This document shows positions 1 to 5,148 of a stretch of DNA of 14,012 bases, piece by piece. The stretch lies in NCBI GenBank assembly GCA_947856675.1, contig CANUCM010000136.1, positions 1 to 14,012 on the forward strand, read 5' to 3'. The translations under genes were made by a program, and so were the position numbers. How positions within the stretch are numbered: the stretch's first letter is position 1; each line of letters starts with the position of its first letter. Under the pieces are notes generated by a model. The model had not been told where the DNA came from, searched no databases, and saw nothing but the letters and a program-made list of their open reading frames with translations. Source of the stretch: an uncultured Clostridia bacterium. GTDB taxonomy: Bacteria; Bacillota; Clostridia; Oscillospirales; Butyricicoccaceae.

Positions 1-226
1 AGTCAGAGGTCTGGAAAATGGTGCCGTAAGTAGTGAGCAGCGTGTCGAGGTTGCCCATGCTCTTCATGTCGAGGCCCATGCGCACGACATTGTCGGTCGA
101 TGTGCTGCCGCCTTCGTTCTCGCCGCCGGAATTGGGAGTCTCAGGGTCTGTGTTGGTGCCACTGCCGCAGGCGGCCAATGCAAACAGCATGGTCAGCGCC
201 AGAAGCAAAGCAAGCAGTTTCTTCAT
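1..226 (-). CDS. Lipoprotein, probable ABC-transporter solute-binding protein (N-terminal part only)
   Basis: Only the first 75 codons are in the window; the gene runs off the left edge. It begins MKKLLALLLALTMLF and has a classical lipoprotein signal: two lysines, a hydrophobic stretch and a lipobox LAAC with the lipidated cysteine at residue 20. A Gly/Ser/Thr/Asn/Glu-rich linker follows (about residues 21-45), typical of surface lipoproteins. The mature start, VVRMGLDMKSMGNLDTLLTT, resembles the opening strand of family 5 extracellular solute-binding proteins (peptide/nickel type), in which a line of the form 'RxGxxxxxxxLDP' precedes the first helix. That family call is inference from a short stretch; lipoprotein export is directly visible. 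The ATG at 226-224 is fixed by a perfect AAGGAGG (240-234) seven bases upstream. It is transcribed divergently from the XRE-cupin gene. The substrate cannot be told. Confidence 0.7.
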   Translation of the reverse strand, partial: MKKLLALLLALTMLFALAACGSGTNTDPETPNSGGENEGGSTSTDNVVRMGLDMKSMGNLDTLLTTYGTIFQTSD

Positions 227-282
227 CAGAGTTCCTCCTTTTAAGATGCGGGCCCTGTAGGGTCACGTAAAGTTCGTATAAA

Positions 283-310
283 ATCGTAACACTTTTTTAA
301 AAAATGTCAA
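283..310 (-). promoter_or_regulatory. Probable sigma-A promoter of the solute-binding lipoprotein
   Basis: On the minus strand a perfect TTGACA (310-305) is followed after 16 bases by TACGAT (288-283, four of six consensus positions). This would give a leader of roughly 50 bases before the AAGGAGG ribosome binding site. The spacer contains a T6-A6 tract. The -10 match is only moderate. Confidence 0.5.
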
Positions 311-343
311 TACAGCAAAAAACAATTTCTAAATTTTATATAA

Positions 344-357
344 AGAAAACATTTTCT
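344..357. promoter_or_regulatory. cre-like palindrome upstream of the lipoprotein promoter
   Basis: AGAAAA-CA-TTTTCT is an inverted repeat with perfect 6-base arms. It matches an idealised CcpA site (TGAAAACGTTTTCA) at 11 of 14 positions, but the flanking T/A and central G are lost. It lies about 34 bases upstream of the minus-strand -35, so binding there would more likely activate than repress. Weak evidence. Confidence 0.25.
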
Positions 358-498
358 GTTTGTGCAACATACCATAAAATGACACTCTTTTTTGAACCGT
401 AAAAAATCGGATATCTTACGAGCCCTCAACATTCGGCAAAAAAACGTGCCGCAGGCGGTGCAAAAAGACAACGGCGCCGCAAACGGGGACCGCAGGCA

Positions 499-533
499 AA
501 AAAAGTATTGGGAGTTATGTTAAAAAAGTATTG
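499..533 (+). repeat. Direct repeat AAAAAAGTATTG x2, possible operator of the XRE-cupin regulator
   Basis: The 12-mer AAAAAAGTATTG occurs at 499-510 and exactly again at 522-533, so the units start 23 bases apart (about two helical turns). The second copy runs into TTGATT (531-536), the best candidate -35 element for the downstream regulator. A site here could serve autoregulation. The repeats are seen; the operator role is inference. Confidence 0.35.
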
Positions 534-619
534 ATTTCAGCGAAGTTTAGAGGTAATCTATAAGATAGGTCGATAGCGGAAACACACAGCCGCGGTCCAG
601 CGTGAAAGGAGTCGCCGCA

Positions 620-1171
620 ATGGAAATCAAGCTGGGCGAAAAGCTCAGAAAAACCCGTAAGGAAAAGGGCATGAGCATCGCCGCGCTGGCGGAAAAGGCC
701 GGGGTCAGCCCTGGAATGATCAGCCAGATTGAGCGAAATACCACAGTACCCTCCATCCTGTTGTTTGCAAAAATAGCCAAAGCGCTGGATGAGAGCATTT
801 CTTATTTTTTGGATGAAGAAAATCATCGCGAACGCGTTTCTCTGATTCGGGCGGGAGCGCACCGGGTGGTCAGCGGAACGGGAAACGAATATCATTTGCT
901 GACGCTCAATCCGGATCGTCAGATAGAGATGTACAAGGTTCTGTTTAAAAAAAGCCGGGACAGTCACGGGTGTCTTGCGGTGCATGAAGGCGCAGAATGC
1001 GGGTTTTTGCTTTCGGGCCATCTGCGGATTTTAACCAGTGAAGGCGATTACGACATGTTCCCGGGCGACAGTATTTATTTTGAGAGCACGCTGCCGCACC
1101 GCATTGTCAACGCCAGCGAGGATGACGCCGATTGTGTGGCCATCTGGGCGCAGACGCCGTTTACCTGGTGA
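620..1171 (+). CDS. XRE-family HTH regulator with C-terminal cupin domain
   Basis: A 183-residue DNA-binding regulator. Residues about 6-60 are an HTH_3/XRE domain (LGEKLRKTRKEKGMSIAALA, then SPGMISQIERNTTVPSI as the recognition region). Residues about 105-178 are a cupin_2 beta-barrel with the signature H122-E-G-A-E126 ... G149-D ... P159-H160 ... N164, so H122, E126 and H160 could bind a metal or ligand. This architecture is that of the PuuR/SutR-type regulators, which sense small metabolites, often amino acids, amines or sulfur compounds, through the cupin; the ligand here is unknown. The start is ATG 620, not the in-frame GTG at 602, because AAAGGAG (605-611) lies eight bases before the ATG. 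It is followed after 31 bases by the serine hydrolase on the same strand, and very likely co-transcribed with it. It may control itself through the repeats at 499-533. Confidence 0.9.
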   Translation: MEIKLGEKLRKTRKEKGMSIAALAEKAGVSPGMISQIERNTTVPSILLFAKIAKALDESISYFLDEENHRERVSLIRAGAHRVVSGTGNEYHLLTLNPDRQIEMYKVLFKKSRDSHGCLAVHEGAECGFLLSGHLRILTSEGDYDMFPGDSIYFESTLPHRIVNASEDDADCVAIWAQTPFTW

Positions 1172-1202
1172 GGCGGCCCATACGAAACAAGGAGAAAACC
1201 TG

Positions 1203-2318
1203 ATGAAACGTAAATTAGCCCTGTTTCTGGCCGTGCTGACGGCGGTATCGGTTCTTACGGCCTGTTCGGCGCAGACGTCGGCGGTGTCGCCGTTCCGAAA
1301 GCTGAGCGACGATGCGCTGGCCGGCGCAGTAGATGAAGCCGCGCAGGCGTTTTTTGACGAGGAACAGCCCGTGGGGCTGTCGGTTGGCGTGCTGCGTGAC
1401 GGGCGGGTGCAGTTTTTTAACTACGGAGTAAAGAGTGAGGGCGGCGCGGCCATCACCGAGGACACGCAGTTTGAAATCGCTTCGGTGTCCAAGACCATGG
1501 CGGGCATTCTGCTGGGCACGCTGAGCGCCGACCCGGGCGTCAAGATAGAAACCGACAATACGGTGCAGCAGTTCATGCCCTACTTTGAGCTTCCCGAATA
1601 CGAGGGAAAGCCCATTTTGTGGTGGCATTTGTCGGCGCACGTTTCGGGGCTTCCGCGCATGCCCGATAACTTTGTGGACGGGGAAAACCCCTATGCCGAC
1701 TACACGGCGGAGGATCTGCGGTATTATTTGTCGGAGCAGGCGCATCTGTACACCGAGCCGGGCACGGAATACGTGTATTCCAACCTGGGCGTGGGCCTGA
1801 TGGGCTACGCCATGTCCTATGCCATGCGCACGCCGTATGAAACGCTGCTCAAGTCGCGGGTGCTGTGGCCGCTGGGCATGAGCAACACCAAAATCACCCT
1901 GTCAGAGCAGGAAGAGGAAAACCGCGCCATGCCGCACACAAGGCTGGGCACACAGGTCAGCCAGTGGGATTTTGCGGCGCTGCAGGCGTGCGGCGGGGTC
2001 AAAAGTACGACGTATGACCTCATGCTGTACCTTGCGGCCAACATGGGCCAGATCCCTGTCGAATCGGAATATCTGGAGCAGGGCATGGCCGAAGCGCACA
2101 AGGTGTGGTTTGACGACGGTGGGACCGCCATCGGACTGGGCTTTATCCACGGCGAGGTGGACGGCAGGCCCATGCTGTGGCACAACGGGGCGACCGGCGG
2201 CTACCGCAGCTTTATCGGATTTGTGCCCGAAACGGGAACGGGCGTTGCCGTTTTGTGCAACAGCGCCATAGAAGTTGACGATGTGGCGGTACAAATTCTT
2301 TCTTTAATGCAGCCGTAA
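1203..2318 (+). CDS. Lipoprotein serine hydrolase, beta-lactamase / penicillin-binding protein family (class C fold)
   Basis: A 371-residue protein of the PF00144 beta-lactamase-related family. Residues 1-21 form a lipoprotein signal peptide ending LTAC with Cys21. The catalytic signatures are present in order: S94-V-S-K97 (nucleophile serine and general-base lysine), Y192-S-N194, and H327-N-G329 in place of the KTG box, a form common in this family. The usual HLLTHTSGLP segment reads HLSAHVSGLP (142-151). The family includes D,D-peptidases, D-amino-acid amidases/peptidases and esterases as well as true class C beta-lactamases. The length and HNG box favour a surface hydrolase acting on peptidoglycan-like or D-amino-acid substrates rather than an AmpC antibiotic resistance enzyme, but the substrate is not settled. 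The start ATG is supported by AAGGAG (1189-1194) eight bases upstream. It sits between a regulator and alanine racemase, which suggests a D-alanine or wall-related job. Confidence 0.85.
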   Translation: MKRKLALFLAVLTAVSVLTACSAQTSAVSPFRKLSDDALAGAVDEAAQAFFDEEQPVGLSVGVLRDGRVQFFNYGVKSEGGAAITEDTQFEIASVSKTMAGILLGTLSADPGVKIETDNTVQQFMPYFELPEYEGKPILWWHLSAHVSGLPRMPDNFVDGENPYADYTAEDLRYYLSEQAHLYTEPGTEYVYSNLGVGLMGYAMSYAMRTPYETLLKSRVLWPLGMSNTKITLSEQEEENRAMPHTRLGTQVSQWDFAALQACGGVKSTTYDLMLYLAANMGQIPVESEYLEQGMAEAHKVWFDDGGTAIGLGFIHGEVDGRPMLWHNGATGGYRSFIGFVPETGTGVAVLCNSAIEVDDVAVQILSLMQP

Positions 2319-2338
2319 AAACATAGTATTAAAAAGCA

Positions 2339-2354
2339 AAAGATTGAAATCTTT
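2339..2354. promoter_or_regulatory. Perfect inverted repeat just upstream of the alr ribosome binding site
   Basis: AAAGATT (2339-2345), two bases GA, then AATCTTT (2348-2354). It ends two bases before the GGGAGGA ribosome binding site of the racemase (2357-2363). As DNA it could be an operator; as RNA it would make a six-pair hairpin with a TGAA loop. It lacks a following T-tract, so it is not a terminator. Function unproven. Confidence 0.4.
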
Positions 2355-2372
2355 GTGGGAGGAATCAGCACC

Positions 2373-3527
2373 ATGGATCTCAAGTATTACAACTCGTATG
2401 CCGAAGTCGACCTCGACGCACTGCGTGACAACGTAGCCAAGGTCAAGGCGCACATCGGCCCCAACCAGGGCTTTATCCCCGTTGTCAAGGGCAATGCCTA
2501 CGGCATGGGCACAGTGCCCATCGCGCGCATGCTCATTGAAGACTGCGGCCTGGACGTTGTTGCCAACGCGCAGATTTTTGAGGCGGCGCAGATTCGCGAA
2601 GCCGGCTTTAACGATGTGGACATCGTGATTCTGGGCGCCGCGCCGCTGCACGCCATTCCGTATGCGGTTCAGTACCGTCTGCTTCTGCCGCTGTTCAACA
2701 AGGAAGCGGCGCTGGCGCTGTCCAAGGCGGCGCGCGATCAGGGCGTTGCCAGGGTCGAAGCGCAGATTAAGGTCGAGACCGGCCTCAACCGCATCGGCGC
2801 CCGTCCGGGCGAGCAGATGGCCGAGCTGCTCGACTGCATCCGCGAGTGCGGCAACATCGAAATCGTCGGCTGCTTTACCCACTTTGCCCATTCGACCGAG
2901 TACAACAACGCCTTTACCGAGCAGCAGTACAAGGAGTTTGTCAAGGGCGTCGAGCAGATCAAGGCGGCCGGCTGGACCAACATGCGTTATATCCACTGCG
3001 CCAACACCGGCGCCACTGTGTGGTTTGAAAAGGCCAAGGAGCTGTGCACGCACGTGCGCAACGGCAGCCTGTACATGGGCTACAGCTCGATGGACGATTA
3101 TTCCAACCCGCTGGGCGTGAAGGAGCCGTATTCCTGGAGAGCCTTCATCACCAACATTCACGAAATCGGCCCCGGCGAGAGCCTTGGCTACAATCAGTAC
3201 TTCAAGCCCGACAAGCCGACCAAGGTTGCGACTATCAGCGTCGGCTACGGCGACGGCTTCTATCGTCCGCTGGCCATGAACTTCGGCCCCGTGCTCGTCG
3301 GCGACACCAAGACCCGGTATCTCGGCATCTGCATGGACCAGACCTTCGTCGACGTGACGGGCATCGACTGCAAGCTCAATGACGAAGTGACCATTTTCGG
3401 TTACTCCAAGGGCGGTGTGCTGCTGTCGGCCTTTGAGCTGGAGCGCTTCACGAAGCAGAGCTTTGTGTATCCCATCTGCAGCCCCAACCAGCGTGTCCTG
3501 CGCGTGTACAAGGGCGAAAAGAAATAA
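2373..3527 (+). CDS. alr: Alanine racemase (PLP-dependent, fold type III)
   Basis: A 384-residue enzyme predicted to interconvert L- and D-alanine in the cytoplasm, supplying D-Ala for peptidoglycan and teichoic acid D-alanylation. The N-terminal TIM barrel has the PLP lysine in VVK39-G-N-A-Y43-G (canonical form VVKADAYGHG). R229 in VRNGSLYMGYS matches the arginine that contacts the PLP ring nitrogen. The C-terminal domain has Y273 in SLGYNQYF, matching the second catalytic base (Tyr265 in the Geobacillus enzyme), and SVGYGDGFYRP. Length fits the family. The start is ATG 2373, with GGGAGGA nine bases upstream, rather than GTG 2355. It follows the serine hydrolase after 54 bases that contain an inverted repeat. 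Substitution of the usual A-D by G-N and of H by M in the lysine motif leaves room for a related amino-acid racemase with different specificity, such as serine or broad-spectrum, though alanine is the best guess. Confidence 0.85.
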   Translation: MDLKYYNSYAEVDLDALRDNVAKVKAHIGPNQGFIPVVKGNAYGMGTVPIARMLIEDCGLDVVANAQIFEAAQIREAGFNDVDIVILGAAPLHAIPYAVQYRLLLPLFNKEAALALSKAARDQGVARVEAQIKVETGLNRIGARPGEQMAELLDCIRECGNIEIVGCFTHFAHSTEYNNAFTEQQYKEFVKGVEQIKAAGWTNMRYIHCANTGATVWFEKAKELCTHVRNGSLYMGYSSMDDYSNPLGVKEPYSWRAFITNIHEIGPGESLGYNQYFKPDKPTKVATISVGYGDGFYRPLAMNFGPVLVGDTKTRYLGICMDQTFVDVTGIDCKLNDEVTIFGYSKGGVLLSAFELERFTKQSFVYPICSPNQRVLRVYKGEKK

Positions 3528-3540
3528 GCTTTTGCAAAGC

Positions 3541-3571
3541 AAAAACCCCGGCCCTGCGGCCGGGGTTTTTT
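3541..3571. terminator. Bidirectional intrinsic terminator between alr and the MATE gene
   Basis: The stem is CCCCGGCC (3546-3553) paired with GGCCGGGG (3558-3565) around a CTGC loop, followed by T6 (3566-3571) and preceded by A5 (3541-3545). It therefore reads as a strong Rho-independent terminator on both strands, for alr (stop at 3527) and for the convergent MATE gene (stop at 3589). Confidence 0.92.
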
Positions 3572-3588
3572 ATGCGAAAAATCGGATT

Positions 3589-4935
3589 TTACGCCGCGAC
3601 GAGATTTTTTTCGCGCCAGCCGCCGGCGCGCCAGCGGAAGATAAAGAGCACGGCGCGCAGGCATTCGTCAATGGCCATGGCGCACCAGATCCCGACGATG
3701 CCGAAGCCCAGTACCACGCCGAACAGCCAGCTGAGGCCGACGGCGACAATCCAGGTGGAGAGGATGCCGATGGTGACGGGGAAGCGGATGTCGCCCGCGG
3801 TCTGAAGGCAGCGGACAAAGCAGATGTTGACGGCGCGCCCCTGCTCAAGAAAGAGCTCGATGAACATGATTTTCTGGCCCAGCGCGAGGACCTCGGCGCT
3901 GTCAGTAAACAGGGAGAGCAGCGGGCGGGCAAACAGGCACAGCGACAGTGAAGCAATAAAGGAAATGAGCATGGACACGCGCAGCGTGGACATGACCTGC
4001 CGGTGGGTTTCGTCGACCCGGCGCGCGCCCAGCAGATGGCCGATGACAACCTGGGTGGCCTGTGTAATGGCAGAGGCAAAAATGTAGGAAATCATGGCCA
4101 GCATGCTGGCATAAACCTTGGTGGTGATGACTGCCGTGCCGAACAGGTTGATAAAGCTGAGGATGGTGATCTGCGACAGGCTGTAGGCAAAGTTTTCGCC
4201 GGCGGAGGGCAGGCCGATGCCAAGCAGCTTGCGCAAAAGACTTTTGGGGAAGGGGCGCAGCGCGCGCAGCGAAATATGCCCGCCGACATAGCGGCGAAAC
4301 ATGCGGTAGAGCATAAAGACGCCAATGGCGCGCGAAACCGTGGTGGAAATGGCCACGCCGGCGACGCCCAGGGGCGGAATGGGCCCGAAGCCGTGAATGA
4401 GCAGCGCGTTTCCGGCGATGTTAGTAAGGTTGATGGCGATGGACGCCGTCATGCTCTGGACCATAAAGGCGTTGGAGCGCAAAAAGGCGGCAAAGGTGAG
4501 CGACATGGCCTGCAGAAAGATAAACCCGCCGGTGATGACAATATACAGGCTCGACTGCCCGATGACGTCATCGGGCACCTGCATCAGGCGGAAAATGGGC
4601 CGGTTGAGCGTAAAAATAAGCAGGCTGATGGCGGCGCTGATGGCGAGGTTTGTAAAAAAGGCCACGGAATACACCTGCTCGGCGTGCTGCTTGTCGCCGG
4701 CGCCGCGGTATTGGGTGATAAGGATAATGGATGCCGTGCACAGTACGTTGAAGGTGAGTATCAGGAAGTTGAGAATCTGGTTTGCGTTGCCGACGGCGGC
4801 TACAGCCGTATCGGAGTAATGCGAGATCATGACCTGGTCGACATTGCCCATGAGCATCTGCAAAAAGAGCTCGACAAAAATGGGCCAGGTCAGGCGCAAA
4901 AGGGTGCCGCGCCCGGGGCGCAGGGAATTGTCCAT
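3589..4935 (-). CDS. MATE-family multidrug/toxin (or flippase-type) efflux protein
   Basis: A 448-residue polytopic membrane protein with about twelve hydrophobic segments. It has the MatE-repeat architecture (PF01554): the first repeat begins LLRLTWPIFVELFLQMLMGN followed by VDQVMISHYSD, and the second begins LLGIGLPSAGENFAYSLSQ. Both carry the characteristic 'xPxxxE' segments at the start of each six-helix half. MATE proteins are Na+- or H+-coupled antiporters that export cationic drugs and metabolites, and more distant relatives flip lipid-linked sugars. Nothing here fixes the cargo. The start is ATG 4935-4933, with GGGAGGG (4948-4942) six bases upstream; the frame stays open far beyond this point only because the opposite strand is a G+C-rich coding sequence. 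It is divergent from the pyruvyl transferase-FrhB fusion and convergent with alr. Confidence 0.92.
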   Translation of the reverse strand: MDNSLRPGRGTLLRLTWPIFVELFLQMLMGNVDQVMISHYSDTAVAAVGNANQILNFLILTFNVLCTASIILITQYRGAGDKQHAEQVYSVAFFTNLAISAAISLLIFTLNRPIFRLMQVPDDVIGQSSLYIVITGGFIFLQAMSLTFAAFLRSNAFMVQSMTASIAINLTNIAGNALLIHGFGPIPPLGVAGVAISTTVSRAIGVFMLYRMFRRYVGGHISLRALRPFPKSLLRKLLGIGLPSAGENFAYSLSQITILSFINLFGTAVITTKVYASMLAMISYIFASAITQATQVVIGHLLGARRVDETHRQVMSTLRVSMLISFIASLSLCLFARPLLSLFTDSAEVLALGQKIMFIELFLEQGRAVNICFVRCLQTAGDIRFPVTIGILSTWIVAVGLSWLFGVVLGFGIVGIWCAMAIDECLRAVLFIFRWRAGGWREKNLVAA

Positions 4936-4965
4936 TACGGTCCCTCCCATCCTAGCATGCAGTCT

Positions 4966-4994
4966 ATTATATCGGATAGCGCGCGGCGCGAAAA
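4966..4994 (-). promoter_or_regulatory. Candidate promoter of the MATE gene
   Basis: On the minus strand TATAAT (4971-4966) is a perfect -10 element, about 30 bases before the start codon. The -35 candidate at 17-base spacing, TTTTCG (4994-4989), is poor. The promoter may therefore need an activator or be weak. Confidence 0.4.
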
Positions 4995-5065
4995 GACGCG
5001 AGTTGTATAAAATTGCGGTGCCTGTGAAGACGTTTTCCTGTGAAATGCGGAAAAGGCGGGAGAGG

Positions 5066-5095
5066 TTGAAAGTGTGTGCACGGGTGGTATATAAT
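5066..5095 (+). promoter_or_regulatory. Sigma-A promoter of the pyruvyl transferase-FrhB gene
   Basis: TTGAAA (5066-5071), an 18-base spacer, then TATAAT (5090-5095). This is close to consensus, and the expected start near 5102 leaves a leader of roughly 47 bases to ATG 5149. Confidence 0.75.
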
Positions 5096-5148
5096 AAAAG
5101 AACATATGCGTGCAATACACAATGGGGCAGGTCCCCGGAGGTGCCGAC

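Larger units (their letters stand above)
227..619. other. A+T-rich divergent intergenic region (393 bases)
   Basis: No credible gene is present. The region is clearly richer in A+T than the flanking genes between about 270 and 420. It holds the minus-strand promoter (283-310), a cre-like palindrome AGAAAA-CA-TTTTCT (344-357), a pair of direct repeats AAAAAAGTATTG (499-510 and 522-533), and a weak plus-strand promoter candidate TTGATT (531-536), 17 bases, TAATCT (554-559) for the regulator gene at 620. No intrinsic terminator is seen, as expected between divergent genes. Confidence 0.6.

Noticed and set aside
253..262. CCCT/AGGG mini-palindrome in the leader of the lipoprotein gene
   Set aside because: Four-base arms with a two-base centre cannot form a stable hairpin, and no T-tract follows.
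449..464. G+C-rich imperfect dyad between the divergent genes
   Set aside because: The arms mismatch and there is no T-tract or gene end nearby, so it is not a terminator or convincing operator.
1203..2318. Reading this gene as an AmpC antibiotic-resistance beta-lactamase
   Set aside because: It has SxxK and YSN but HNG in place of KTG, a lipoprotein anchor and wall-metabolism neighbours. These fit the wider serine hydrolase family better.
2304..3542. A 412-codon minus-strand open frame opposite alr
   Set aside because: It mirrors the alanine racemase codons and has no family signature; the alr protein has complete catalytic residues on the plus strand.
4003..5010. A 335-codon plus-strand open frame inside the MATE gene
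   Set aside because: Gly/Asp/Lys-rich shadow translation without domains; the opposite strand encodes a clear 12-helix transporter.
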